Assembly: GCF_900115505.1 (NCBI RefSeq)
Contig: NZ_FOWQ01000011.1
Location: 106,574 to 170,573 of the forward strand
Direction of reading: 5' to 3'
Source of the DNA: Geodermatophilus dictyosporus
Lineage (GTDB): Bacteria; Actinomycetota; Actinomycetes; Mycobacteriales; Geodermatophilaceae
Length of the DNA stretch: 64,000 nt
The notes under the pieces are model-generated. The model searched no databases, was not told the DNA's origin, and saw only the letters and a list, made by a program, of their open reading frames with translations. This document shows, piece by piece, positions 51,936 to 60,772 of the stretch. The translations under genes were made by a program, and so were the position numbers. Each line of letters begins with the position of its first letter. Position 1 is the first letter of the stretch.

Positions 51936-52303
51936 CGCGTCACCGCCGGGACCTCGTCGACGCCGGTGTAGACCGCCGCGCCGCGGGCCCGGGCCAGCGC
52001 CACCATCTCGTCGGACCCCGCCGAGGCGCCCGGCAGCCGCAGCACCGCGTCGACGCGGGCCACCAGCCGGCGGCCCATCGGGTGGAAGACCTCGTCGAAG
52101 GCGGCGTCGCCCACCCGGGTGGACCCGGCGAGCTCCGCCATGGGGAGCGCGAGGTCCTCCCCGTTGACGGCGAGGTGGCCGGCGCGGAACAGCTGGAGGC
52201 AGGCCTGCTGGATGGCGCGGTGGTTGGCCGCGATCTTCTCGGGGTCGTCGCCGGTGCCGCCGCGGTAGGGGCCGGCGACCAGGACGAACAGGGGCTGGGT
52301 CAC
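51932..52303 (-). CDS. DUF4406 / nucleoside deoxyribosyltransferase-like protein
   Basis: A 123-residue Rossmann-like protein: LFVLVAGPYRGG is the phosphate-binding start, followed by NGEDLALPMAEL and LRLPGASAGSDEMVALAR, the usual signature of DUF4406 proteins related to nucleoside 2-deoxyribosyltransferase. Function is likely nucleoside or nucleotide metabolism. It is coupled to the NUDIX gene and to the DeoR regulator gene upstream by GTGA-type overlaps. Confidence 0.8.
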   Translation of the reverse strand: MTQPLFVLVAGPYRGGTGDDPEKIAANHRAIQQACLQLFRAGHLAVNGEDLALPMAELAGSTRVGDAAFDEVFHPMGRRLVARVDAVLRLPGASAGSDEMVALARARGAAVYTGVDEVPAVTR

Positions 52304-53100
52304 GACAGGTCGACCTCCACGCCGGCGTCGTCGAGCGCGGCGAGGGTGTCCTGCGCCGCGGGGGTGAGCTGGGGGTCGCGCGCGCCGGCGTCGGTGACCA
52401 GGCGGCCGACGGCGGACAGCGGCGCGACCGAGGCGAAGGCGCGGACGCCGAGCTTCGAGGCGTCGGCGACGACGAGGCTCGCGCGCGCCTGCTGCAGGCC
52501 GACCTGCTTGACCGCGGCGTCCTCGAGGGTGAACTCCGACCAGCCGGCGCGGGCGTCCACGGCCCCGATCGACATGACGAACAGGTCGACGGTGAGCTGG
52601 CGGAGCACCGCGGCGGTCAGCGGCCCGGACAGGCTGCGCTCGCCCGGCCGGGACTCCCCGCCGACGACCAACAGCCGGATGCCCGGCCGGTCGGCCAGCG
52701 CGTCGGCGACCGGGAGGCTCACCGCCGCGCAGGTGAAGGGTCCCTCGCCGGCGGCCGCGCGGGCGGCGAGCGCGCGGGCGACGTGCACCGTCGTCGTCCC
52801 GGCGTCGAGCAGGACGGTGGCGCCCGGGGTGACGCGCGCGGCGGCGGCGCGGCCGATGCGCTCCTTGACCCCGGCCTGCCAGCCGGCCCGGGCGGCGAAC
52901 CCGGCGGCGCTCTCGGGGGCGGCGACCGCGACCGCGCCGCCGCGGACCCGCTCCACCAGCCCGCGGGCCTGCAGCGCGTCGAGGTCGCGGCGCACCGTCA
53001 TCTCCGAGACGCCCAGCCGCGCGGACAGGTCGGCGAGCGACGCCCGGCCGGCGTTGCGCACCAGCCGCAGCGTCACGTCGAGTCGGTCGGGGACGGCCAC
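52300..53100 (-). CDS. DeoR-family transcriptional regulator
   Basis: A 266-residue DeoR repressor. The HTH at about residues 17-52 (RASLADLSARLGVSEMTVRRDL) is followed by a DeoRC sugar-phosphate sensor domain with VLLDAGTTTVHVA and ADASKLGVRAFASV. It usually senses phosphorylated sugars or nucleosides. It starts a DeoR-DUF4406-NUDIX operon, suggesting a nucleoside or sugar-nucleotide signal. A pair of TGTGA half-repeats lies upstream at 53130-53146. Confidence 0.9.
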   Translation of the reverse strand: MAVPDRLDVTLRLVRNAGRASLADLSARLGVSEMTVRRDLDALQARGLVERVRGGAVAVAAPESAAGFAARAGWQAGVKERIGRAAAARVTPGATVLLDAGTTTVHVARALAARAAAGEGPFTCAAVSLPVADALADRPGIRLLVVGGESRPGERSLSGPLTAAVLRQLTVDLFVMSIGAVDARAGWSEFTLEDAAVKQVGLQQARASLVVADASKLGVRAFASVAPLSAVGRLVTDAGARDPQLTPAAQDTLAALDDAGVEVDLS

Positions 53101-53190
53101 GGGGACATTGCTACCACGTCTCCGTTAGATCTGTGAAGTGCTTGTGAGGTCGGAGCGTGCCGTGCGGTGCCCGCAGGGCGCGGCGCCCGG

Positions 53191-53259
53191 CTGACGACGA
53201 TCTTCGAGAGCACCAGCGAGATCCAGAAGCGGATCGTCAGCGACCGCCTGCTGCCGCGC
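53191..53259 (+). pseudogene. Acyl-CoA dehydrogenase C-terminal remnant
   Basis: The frame reads TIFESTSEIQKRIVSDRLLP, the nearly invariant C-terminus of acyl-CoA dehydrogenases (TIFEGTSEIQ...R.LLPR). No acyl-CoA dehydrogenase body lies upstream, where the DeoR gene begins. It is a gene fossil or deletion scar of about 70 bp that ends near the repeat at 53287. Confidence 0.65.
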
Positions 53260-53286
53260 CCGCCCCTCACCCAGTGCTCCTGCGGA

Positions 53287-53342
53287 CGGTCGTGCTCTGC
53301 CCACGGTCGTGCTCTGCCCACGGTCGTGGGCAGAGCACGACC
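53287..53342. repeat. Tandem 17-bp repeat with inverted copy; 17-bp-stem hairpin
   Basis: The unit CGGTCGTGCTCTGCCCA occurs twice in tandem (53287-53303, 53304-53320), followed by an inverted copy so that 53305-53321 pairs perfectly with 53326-53342 around a GGTC loop. A 17-bp perfect stem is a strong terminator for the convergent MFS gene. The repeated unit suggests a mobile or REP-type element at a deletion scar. Confidence 0.7.
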
Positions 53343-53357
53343 GAGCGGGAGAGGACC

Positions 53358-54599
53358 TCAGGTGGCCGCCAGGGTTGCGTCGTCGGCGTGGGCCACGTGC
53401 CCGAGCGCGCGCCACATGACCGCCACCAGCAGCGCGGAGCCGGCGAAGGCGAACCAGAACGGGCCGGTCACGCCCCAGACGCGCGCGATGACCCCGCCGA
53501 GGGCCTGGCCGACCAGGATGCCGCCGAACACCCCCATCGCGTAGAGGCTGCCCACCCGCCCCTGCAGGCCGGCCGGGACGGCGCGCATCCGCACCGTGCG
53601 CGACGTCGTCCCCCACACGAACGCGTGGGCGCCGAAGACGGCCAGCACCGCCATCGCCACCCACGGTGTGCGGGTGAGCGCGAGCCCGAGGTGGGTCAGC
53701 GTCTCGATCACCAGCCCGACCCGCATCAGGTGCGCCAGCCCGACGTGCCGCTCGAGCCAGTCGTAGGACGCCGTCCCCACCATCCCGCCGACGGCGACCA
53801 CGGTCGTGAGCAGGCCGAACCCCGCCGCACCCAGGCCCAGCCGCTGGTCGGCGTAGAGCACCAGCACCGACCACGCCGCCCCGTAGGTGACGTTGAACAG
53901 CACGATGGTGAGCGTCAGCGTGCGGACGGCGGGGTGACCCCACGTCCAGCGCAGCCCCTCGGCGACGTCGCGGCGGACCGTCGCGCGACCGGCCGGCCGC
54001 TCGACGGCGGGCAGGCGCACCCGCGCGACCAGCACCGCCCCCAGCGCCACCAGCACCGCCTGCGCGAGGAACGGCCACGCGGCCCCGGCCACGAACAGCA
54101 CGCCCCCCACGGCCGGCCCGGCCAGCTGGTTCATCGTCAGCGTGCCGGCGGTCATCCGCGCGTTGCCGATGCCGAGGTCGGCGCGCGGCACGACCATCGG
54201 CAGCAGCGTCCCGGCCGCGGTGTCGGCGAACACCTCGGCGGTCCCCAGCACGAACAGCGCGGTGAGGACGGCGGGGATCCCGACGCCACCGGTGGCCAGC
54301 GCGAGGACCAGCACGGCGAGCACGCCGGCCCGGGCCAGGTCGACGGCGACCACCAGCGCGCGGCGGTCCACCCGGTCGGCGAGCACGCCGGCGTGCAGGC
54401 CGAACAGCAGCCACGGCAGCTGCTGCAGCAGCGCCGCCAGCGCCACGACCAGCGGGTCGGTGGTCAGGCTCGCCACGAGGAGGGGCCCGGCCGCGACCGC
54501 GACGCCGTCGCCGAGGTTGCTCACCCACGAGGAGGCGACCAGCCAGCGGAACGGCGTCCCCATCCGCGCCGGCAGCACGGTCTCGACCAGTCCCCCCAC
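53358..54599 (-). CDS. MFS transporter (EntS-like)
   Basis: A 413-residue twelve-TM MFS protein of the enterobactin exporter EntS/tetracycline-like branch. FRWLVASSWVSNLGDGVAVAAGPLL opens TM1, ADRVDRRAL is the loop 2-3 motif, and NQLAGPAVGGVLF occurs in TM5. The substrate is unknown. It is divergent from the second MFS gene at 54.7 kb. Confidence 0.85.
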   Translation of the reverse strand: MGGLVETVLPARMGTPFRWLVASSWVSNLGDGVAVAAGPLLVASLTTDPLVVALAALLQQLPWLLFGLHAGVLADRVDRRALVVAVDLARAGVLAVLVLALATGGVGIPAVLTALFVLGTAEVFADTAAGTLLPMVVPRADLGIGNARMTAGTLTMNQLAGPAVGGVLFVAGAAWPFLAQAVLVALGAVLVARVRLPAVERPAGRATVRRDVAEGLRWTWGHPAVRTLTLTIVLFNVTYGAAWSVLVLYADQRLGLGAAGFGLLTTVVAVGGMVGTASYDWLERHVGLAHLMRVGLVIETLTHLGLALTRTPWVAMAVLAVFGAHAFVWGTTSRTVRMRAVPAGLQGRVGSLYAMGVFGGILVGQALGGVIARVWGVTGPFWFAFAGSALLVAVMWRALGHVAHADDATLAAT

Positions 54600-54725
54600 G
54601 GGTGCCGGACCCTAGCCGCCGACCGTCCTTGCTCTCCTCCCGATAACCGGGTGCCCGCTGTCGGTCCCCTCCGCGAGCATGGGTGTCCGGGCGCGACGGT
54701 GCGCCCGCCGACGACGGAGGGGGAG

Positions 54726-56006
54726 ATGGCCAGGCTGCCGCGCGCACTCGCGCCCCTGCGGTCCCGCGACTACCGCCTGCTGGCCTCGTCCATGGGCCTG
54801 TCGCTGTTCGCGCAGGGACTGTGGACCGTGGCGCTGGTCTGGCAGGTCGTCGACCTCGGCGGCGGGCCGGGTGCGCTGTCGCTGGCCACCGCCCTGCAGG
54901 CCGCCGGGATGCTCGCCAGCACGCTGCTCGGCGGCGCGCTGGCCGACCGGGTGCCGCAGCGGCGGATCCTGCTCGGCGTCGCGCTGCTGCAGACGGCGGC
55001 GGTCGGCACGGTCGCGCTGCTGTCGCTGGCCGGTGCGCTCGCGCTCGGGCCGCTGGCCGCTGCGGCGCTGGCCGGCGGGGTCGCGACGGGGCTGTACTAC
55101 CCGGCCTACTCGGCGCTGGTGCCCGGCGTCGTCCCGCCCGGGGAGCTGCTGGCCGCCAACGGCCTGGAGGGCGTCGTCCGCCCGGCGCTCGCGATGGCCG
55201 CGGGCCCGGCGGCCGGCGGCCTGCTCGTGGCGGTCCTCTCGCCCGGCGCCGCGCTGGCGGCGACGGCGCTGACCTCGGCCGCCGCGGCCGCGTGCGTGGC
55301 GGCGCTGCCGACGCTGCCGGTCCGCCGCGAGGGCGAGCGTCCCGGGCTGCTCACCGACGTCCGCGAGGGCGTGTCCTACATGGTCCGGACGCCGTGGCTG
55401 CTGGCCACGCTGCTGTTCGCCTCGCTGATGGTGCTGATGATCATGGGGCCGTTCGAGGTCCTGGTCCCCTTCGCCGTGCGCGACCGGGCGGGCGGCGGGC
55501 CCGCCGAGCACGCCTGGGTGCTGGCCGCGTTCGGCATCGGCGGTGCGGTCGGCTCGGCCGTCGTCGCCTCGCTGCGGCTGCCGCGCCGCTACCTGACGGT
55601 CATGAACCTGCTCTGGGGTGCCGGCTGCGTCCCGCTGGTCGTGTTCGGGGCGACGTCGCAGCTGTGGCCGATGATCGCGGCGGCCGCGCTGCTCGGAGCG
55701 GCGTTCGAGGCGGGCACCGTCATCTGGGGCACGCTGCTGCAGCGGCGGGTGCCGCCGGCGCTGCTGGGCCGGGTGTCGAGCCTCGACTTCTTCGTCTCGC
55801 TGGCGTTCATGCCGCTGTCGATGGCGCTGGCCGGCCCGGTCAGCCAGTCGGTGGGCCTGACCGGCACCTTCCTGCTCGCCGGGCTGGTGCCGCCGGTCCT
55901 CGCGGTGCTCGCCGTCCTGGCCTGGCGGCTGCCGGCCGACGAGCTGGCCCACCCGCTCGACGTCCTCCCCGACGAGGAGCCCGCCGAGGCCGTCAGGGTC
56001 GTGTGA
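54726..56006 (+). CDS. MFS transporter
   Basis: A 426-residue MFS protein with twelve TM helices: YRLLASSMGLSLFAQGLWTVAL TM1, ADRVPQRRILLG loop 2-3 motif. Likely an exporter; its substrate is unknown. ATG 54726 is preceded by GGAGGGGGAG. Its TGA is immediately followed by the convergent stop of the GH13 gene (56004-56009), with no intergenic DNA. Confidence 0.86.
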   Translation: MARLPRALAPLRSRDYRLLASSMGLSLFAQGLWTVALVWQVVDLGGGPGALSLATALQAAGMLASTLLGGALADRVPQRRILLGVALLQTAAVGTVALLSLAGALALGPLAAAALAGGVATGLYYPAYSALVPGVVPPGELLAANGLEGVVRPALAMAAGPAAGGLLVAVLSPGAALAATALTSAAAAACVAALPTLPVRREGERPGLLTDVREGVSYMVRTPWLLATLLFASLMVLMIMGPFEVLVPFAVRDRAGGGPAEHAWVLAAFGIGGAVGSAVVASLRLPRRYLTVMNLLWGAGCVPLVVFGATSQLWPMIAAAALLGAAFEAGTVIWGTLLQRRVPPALLGRVSSLDFFVSLAFMPLSMALAGPVSQSVGLTGTFLLAGLVPPVLAVLAVLAWRLPADELAHPLDVLPDEEPAEAVRVV

Positions 56007-57713
56007 TCACGGGAGGCGCAGCACCCGCGCCTCCCACGGGCGCAGGACCGCGGGGTCGTCCTCGGGCAGGTTGCCGAGGACGACCTCCGCGGTCACGGCC
56101 TCGGGCAGCAGCTCGGCCAGCGGCTGCGGCGTCGCGCTCAGGTTGCAGACGACGAGCAGCGTGTCGCCGTCGAGGGAGCGGGTGAAGGCGTACACCTCGT
56201 CGTGCCCGGCCAGCAGCATGGTGAAGTCGCCGAGCGCCACCACCGGGTCCTCGTGCCGCAGCGCGATCAGCCGCCTGTGGTGGGCGAACACCGAGTCCGG
56301 GTCCGGGCGCTGGGCCTGCGCGTTCCACTCGACGTGGTCGGGGTTGACCGCGATCCACGGCGTCCCGGTGGTGAACCCGGCGTGCGGTGAGGCGTCCCAC
56401 TGCACCGGCGTGCGGGCGTTGTCCCGGCTCATCCGGCGCATCGCGGCGAGCACGTCGGCGGGGTCGGCGCCGTGCGACACCGCCTGCACGTGGTGGTTGA
56501 GCGACTCGACGTCGCGGAACTCCTCCAGCGCGGTGAACGGGTAGTTGGCCATCCCGAGCTCCTCGCCCTGGTAGACGTAGGGCGTCCCGCGGTGCAGGTG
56601 CAGCAGGGTGGCCAGGCACGTCGCCGAGTCGCGGCGGTGGCGGGGCGAGTCGTCGCCGAAGCGGGACACCGCCCGCGGCTGGTCGTGGTTGTCCCAGTAG
56701 AGGGAGTTCCACCCCACCTCGGCCAGCCCGGCCTGCCAGCGGCCGAGCGAGGCCTTGAGGTCGCGCATCCGCAGCGGCCGCGGGTTCCACTTGTCGCCGT
56801 CGAAGTCGAGCTGGACGTGCTCGAACTGGAACACCATGTCCACCTCGGCCCGCGCCGGGTCGGTGTAGAGCCGCGCCTGCTCGATCGTCACGCCGGGCAT
56901 CTCCCCGACCAGCAGCAGCGGTTCGGAGTGGCCGGCGAACACCTCGCGGTGCATCTCCTGCAGGTACTCGTGGATGCGCGGGCCGTTGAGGAAGTGCGGC
57001 GTCCCGTCGCCGTAGGGCAGGCCGGGCAGCTGCGGGCCGTCGGGCAGCGCGCCGTCCGGTGCGACGTCCTTGCTGATCATGTTGATGACGTCCATGCGGA
57101 AGCCGTCGACCCCGCGGTCGAGCCACCAGCGCATCATCGCGTAGACCGCCTGCCGGACCTGCGGGTTCTCCCAGTTGAGGTCGGGCTGCTTGCGGGCGAA
57201 CAGGTGCAGGTAGTACTCGCCGCTGGCCTCGTCGAGCTCCCACGTGGGGCCGGAGAAGAACGAGTGCCAGTTGGTCGGCTCCGCGCCGGGCTGCCCCGCG
57301 GCCATCCCGGTGCGCGGCGGCCGCCACCAGTACCAGTCGCGCTTGGGGGAGTCCTTCGACGAGCGGCTCTCGGCGAACCACGGGTGCTCGTCGCTGGTGT
57401 GGTTGACCACCAGGTCCATGAGCAGCCGGATCCCGCGCCCGTGCAGCGCGGCGACCAGCTCGTCGAGCTGGTCCAGCGTGCCGAACAGCGGGTCGACGCC
57501 CTGGTAGTCGCTGATGTCGTAGCCGTTGTCGGCCTGCGGCGAGGGGTAGACCGGCGAGAGCCAGACGACGTCGACGCCGAGGTCGGCGAGGTGGTCGACC
57601 CGCTGCAGGATCCCGCCGAGGTCGCCGATCCCGTCGCCGTCGGAGTCGGAGAACGAGCGCGGGTAGACCTGGTAGACGACGGCGCGGGTCCACCACGGCG
57701 GCTGGTCGGGCAC
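56007..57713 (-). CDS. GH13 alpha-glucosidase (oligo-1,6-glucosidase/TreC-like)
   Basis: A 568-residue GH13 enzyme. The catalytic nucleophile is D208 (GFRMDVIN), acid/base E271 (LLVGEMPG) and the transition-state stabiliser D344 in NHDQPR. VVYQVYPRSFSDSDGDGIGDLGG and DLVVNHTSDEHPWF are GH13 subfamily 23/30-type motifs. It should hydrolyse alpha-glucosides such as isomaltose, maltose or trehalose-phosphate. Start GTG 57713. Confidence 0.92.
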   Translation of the reverse strand: MPDQPPWWTRAVVYQVYPRSFSDSDGDGIGDLGGILQRVDHLADLGVDVVWLSPVYPSPQADNGYDISDYQGVDPLFGTLDQLDELVAALHGRGIRLLMDLVVNHTSDEHPWFAESRSSKDSPKRDWYWWRPPRTGMAAGQPGAEPTNWHSFFSGPTWELDEASGEYYLHLFARKQPDLNWENPQVRQAVYAMMRWWLDRGVDGFRMDVINMISKDVAPDGALPDGPQLPGLPYGDGTPHFLNGPRIHEYLQEMHREVFAGHSEPLLLVGEMPGVTIEQARLYTDPARAEVDMVFQFEHVQLDFDGDKWNPRPLRMRDLKASLGRWQAGLAEVGWNSLYWDNHDQPRAVSRFGDDSPRHRRDSATCLATLLHLHRGTPYVYQGEELGMANYPFTALEEFRDVESLNHHVQAVSHGADPADVLAAMRRMSRDNARTPVQWDASPHAGFTTGTPWIAVNPDHVEWNAQAQRPDPDSVFAHHRRLIALRHEDPVVALGDFTMLLAGHDEVYAFTRSLDGDTLLVVCNLSATPQPLAELLPEAVTAEVVLGNLPEDDPAVLRPWEARVLRLP

Positions 57714-57756
57714 GGCTCCAGCCCAGCACGTCGCACCCCCGTCCGCACCCGCGCGC

Positions 57757-57762
57757 TACGGT
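57757..57762 (+). promoter_or_regulatory. -10 hexamer TACGGT of the SDR gene
   Basis: TACGGT ends 8 nt before GTG 57771. Confidence 0.4.
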
Positions 57763-57770
57763 CGCCGACC

Positions 57771-58517
57771 GTGCCTCCCGGTGTGCTGCTCGTGACCGGC
57801 GGGAGCCGCGGCATCGGCGCGGCCACCGCGCGCGCCGCCGCGGCCGCGGGCTGGTCGGTCGCCCTCACCTACCGCGACGACGAGGCCGCGGCGGCCGCCG
57901 TCGTCGCCGACGTCGAGGCCGCCGGGCGCCCCGGGCTCGCCGTCCGGGCCGACGTCGCTGAGGAGGACGACGTCCTCGCCGCGTTCGCCGCCGCCGAGAC
58001 GCTCGGCCCGCTGACCGGCCTGGTCGCCAACGCCGGCATCGTCGCCCCGCGGGCGCGGGTCGACGAGCTCACCGCCGAGCGGGTGCGGCGGGTGCTGGCC
58101 GTCAACGTGCTCGGCGCCGTCCTGTGCTGCCGCGAGGCGGTGCGGCGGATGTCCACCCGGCACGGCGGGACCGGCGGGTCGATCGTGCTGGTGTCCTCGG
58201 CGGCCAGCCGGCTCGGCTCACCGGGGGAGTACGTCGACTACGCCGCCAGCAAGGGCGCCGTCGACACCCTCGGGACCGGCCTGGCCCGCGAGGTGGCCGG
58301 GGAGGGCGTGCGGGTCAACGTGGTGCGCCCCGGCATCGTCGAGACCGACATCCACGCCAGCGGCGGCCAGCCCGACCGGGTCGCCCGCATCGCGCCGTCG
58401 GTGCCGATGGGCCGCGCAGGGCGGCCCGGGGAGGTGGCGGCCGCGGTGCTGTGGCTGCTCGGCGAGGAGTCCGGCTACTGCACCGGCAGCCTGCTCGACG
58501 TCGCCGGGGGCCGCTGA
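57771..58517 (+). CDS. Short-chain dehydrogenase/reductase (glucose 1-dehydrogenase-like)
   Basis: A 248-residue classical SDR: VTGGSRGIG cofactor motif, NAGIV, the catalytic triad-like S (VLVSSAASRLG), Y (YVDYAASKGAV) and K in it, then VRPGIVETDIHA. It probably reduces a carbonyl with NADPH; substrate unknown. GTG 57771 chosen with the -10 nearby. Confidence 0.88.
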   Translation: MPPGVLLVTGGSRGIGAATARAAAAAGWSVALTYRDDEAAAAAVVADVEAAGRPGLAVRADVAEEDDVLAAFAAAETLGPLTGLVANAGIVAPRARVDELTAERVRRVLAVNVLGAVLCCREAVRRMSTRHGGTGGSIVLVSSAASRLGSPGEYVDYAASKGAVDTLGTGLAREVAGEGVRVNVVRPGIVETDIHASGGQPDRVARIAPSVPMGRAGRPGEVAAAVLWLLGEESGYCTGSLLDVAGGR

Positions 58518-58589
58518 GCGGGGCGGCCGGAGCGCTGTTTGGATGTGCGGGACCGTCGGGACCACCCGGCACCGACCCGAGGAGCACCG

Positions 58590-58967
58590 ATGTCCCAGCC
58601 CAGCCGCCCCGACGTCGAGCCGCCGACCGGCCCCGCGCCCGACGACCTGGTGATCGAGGACATCACCGTCGGCGACGGCCCCGAGGCCAAGGCCGGCGAC
58701 CTGGTGAGCGCCCACTACGTCGGCGTCACCCACGACGGCGGCGAGCAGTTCGACGCCTCCTGGGACCGGGGCGACCCGCTGGAGTTCCGCCTGGGCGTCG
58801 GCATGGTCATCCAGGGCTGGGACGAGGGCATGCAGGGGATGCGGGTCGGCGGCCGCCGCCGGCTGACCATCCCGCCGCACAAGGCCTACGGCGACCGCGG
58901 TGCCGGCGGCGTGATCGCGCCCGGCGCCACCCTGGTCTTCGTCGTCGACCTCGTCGGCATCCGCTGA
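58590..58967 (+). CDS. FKBP-type peptidyl-prolyl isomerase
   Basis: A 125-residue single FKBP domain: HYVGVTHDGGEQFDASWDRG, FRLGVGMVIQGWDEG, GMRVGGRRRLTIPPHKAYG and the VFVVDLVGIR end. It catalyses proline isomerisation in folding. ATG 58590 follows GAGGAG, which rules out an upstream in-frame ATG at 58539. Confidence 0.93.
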   Translation: MSQPSRPDVEPPTGPAPDDLVIEDITVGDGPEAKAGDLVSAHYVGVTHDGGEQFDASWDRGDPLEFRLGVGMVIQGWDEGMQGMRVGGRRRLTIPPHKAYGDRGAGGVIAPGATLVFVVDLVGIR

Positions 58968-59016
58968 CCCGCGGCCCGGTGGTTGCACCGGGCAACGACG
59001 GGGCACGGGTGCGGCC

Positions 59017-60042
59017 ATGACCGAGCCCGTGCCCACCCGCACGCACGCGCTGGCCGAGGAGGCGGGCGCCGGCGACTCGGGCGGTGAGTCGACCGCCACC
59101 GTCGTCGTCGCCGGGCTGGCCAACCTCGGCATCGCGATCGCCAAGCTCGTCGGCGGCCTGATCAGCCACTCCTCGGCGATGCTGTCCGAGGCCGCGCACT
59201 CGGTGGCCGACACCATCACCGAGGTCCTGCTGTTCGTCGCGCTCAAGCGCGGCACGAGGGCCCCCGACGCCCGCCACCCGGTCGGCTACGGGCGGGAGAC
59301 CTACTTCTGGGCGCTGCTGGCCTGCCTGGCCACCTTCACCCTCGGCGCCGGCTTCTCCTTCTACCAGGGCGTCGAGACGATCATCGAGGGCGAGGAGCAG
59401 GGCGACCCGCTCGTCGCCTACGTCGTCCTCGGCGTCTCCTTCCTCCTCGAGGGCGCGTCCTGGCTCAAGGCCGTGCGGCAGGTGCGCGGCTCGGCCCGCC
59501 GGTGGGGGACGACGTGGCGCCGCTACCTCGCCGAGACCAGCGACACCACGGTCAAGGCGGTGACCTTCGAGGACAGCGCCGCCCTGGTCGGCCTGGTGCT
59601 CGCCGCGCTGGGCCTGTTCCTCGAGCAGGTGACGGGCGACCCCGTGTGGGACGGCCTGGCCGCGGTCCTCATCGGCGTGCTGCTGCTGGTCGTCGCCGGC
59701 GCCCTCGCCCGCGCCAACGTCTCCCTGCTCATCGGCCGGTCGGTGCCGCGGGCCGTCGAGGACGGGCTGCGCGCCGAGATCGCCGCGCTCGAGCAGGTCG
59801 TCGACGTCCCGGTGCTCATGACCTCGGTCATCGGCCCGGGCCAGCTCATCGTCTCGGCCAAGGTCGACTTCGCCGACGACGCGACGGTCGCCGACGTCGA
59901 GCGCGCCTCCGACGAGGCCGAGCGGCGGCTGGTGGCCCGGCACAGCGGCGTCCGCTACGTCTTCCTCGACCCGACGCCGGGCGACGGCCGGGCCCGCGCG
60001 GAGGTGCACCGGCCGGAAGAACCGGGCCCGGGGCGCGGTTGA
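59017..60042 (+). CDS. CDF family cation efflux transporter
   Basis: A 341-residue cation diffusion facilitator: TM1-2 with SHSSAMLSEAAHSVADTITE (HxxxD metal site), HPVGYGRETYFW after TM2, and a C-terminal cytoplasmic domain (VDVPVLMTSVIGPGQLIVSAKVDF). It exports Zn2+, Fe2+ or Mn2+; metal specificity is not clear. ATG start. Confidence 0.9.
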   Translation: MTEPVPTRTHALAEEAGAGDSGGESTATVVVAGLANLGIAIAKLVGGLISHSSAMLSEAAHSVADTITEVLLFVALKRGTRAPDARHPVGYGRETYFWALLACLATFTLGAGFSFYQGVETIIEGEEQGDPLVAYVVLGVSFLLEGASWLKAVRQVRGSARRWGTTWRRYLAETSDTTVKAVTFEDSAALVGLVLAALGLFLEQVTGDPVWDGLAAVLIGVLLLVVAGALARANVSLLIGRSVPRAVEDGLRAEIAALEQVVDVPVLMTSVIGPGQLIVSAKVDFADDATVADVERASDEAERRLVARHSGVRYVFLDPTPGDGRARAEVHRPEEPGPGRG

Positions 60043-60704
60043 GCGGTTCCGTGCGCATCGAGGTCTGGTCCGACGTCGTCTGTCCGTGGTGCTACATCGG
60101 CAAGCGCCGGCTGGAGACCGCGCTCGAGCGGTTCCCGCACCGCGACGAGGTCGAGGTGGTCTGGCGGTCCTACCAGCTCGACCCGTCGGTCCCGGAGGGC
60201 GAGACGCACCCGACGCTGCCCGCCCTGGCCGCGAAGTACGGCCGCCCGGTCGAGGAGGTGCGGGCGATGATGCGGCACGTCGAGGAGACCGCCGCCGGCG
60301 AGGGTCTGGAGTACTCCCTCGCGGACGGCGTCAGCGGCAACACGCTGCTCGCCCACGAGCTCGTCCACCTCGCCGCCGAGCACGGCCTGCAGGGTGCGGC
60401 CGAGGAGCGGCTGTTCCACGCGTACTTCGAGGAGTCCCGCTCGGTCTTCGACGTCGACTCCCTCGCCGCGCTGGCCGTGGAGGTGGGCCTGGACGAGGCC
60501 GAGGTGCGTGCGGCGCTGGCCGACCACCGGTACCGCGCCGCCGTCCTCGACGACGCCCGCACCGCGCAGGCGCTCGGCGCCACCGGCGTCCCGTTCTTCG
60601 TCGTCGACCGCCGCTACGGCGCCGCCGGCGCCCAGCCCGCCGACCTGCTGCTCCAGCTGCTGGAGCGTGCCTGGGCCGAACGCGCCCCGGTCACCAGCGC
60701 CTGA
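60039..60704 (+). CDS. FrnE-like DsbA family oxidoreductase
   Basis: A 221-residue DsbA-fold protein of the FrnE/polyketide dithiol-isomerase type with the redox motif C15-P-W-C18 (DVVCPWCYIGKRRLE) near the N-terminus and a GVPFFVVDRRYGAAGAQP cis-Pro loop. It is cytosolic (no signal) and likely acts in oxidative stress. The TTG start overlaps the CDF stop (TTGA); GTG 60051 is an alternative, but the family N-terminus fits either. Confidence 0.86.
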   Translation: MSGSVRIEVWSDVVCPWCYIGKRRLETALERFPHRDEVEVVWRSYQLDPSVPEGETHPTLPALAAKYGRPVEEVRAMMRHVEETAAGEGLEYSLADGVSGNTLLAHELVHLAAEHGLQGAAEERLFHAYFEESRSVFDVDSLAALAVEVGLDEAEVRAALADHRYRAAVLDDARTAQALGATGVPFFVVDRRYGAAGAQPADLLLQLLERAWAERAPVTSA

Positions 60705-60726
60705 GACGCCGGCGCCCGAGACGCCA

Positions 60727-60759
60727 GAGGGCCCCCACCCGGGACGGGTGGGGGCCCTC
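60727..60759. terminator. Bidirectional terminator between convergent genes
   Basis: GAGGGCCCCCACCC pairs perfectly with GGGTGGGGGCCCTC over 14 bp around loop GGGAC, between the FrnE-like gene and the convergent small protein gene. Confidence 0.8.
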
Positions 60760-60772
60760 CGGATGTCCCGGG

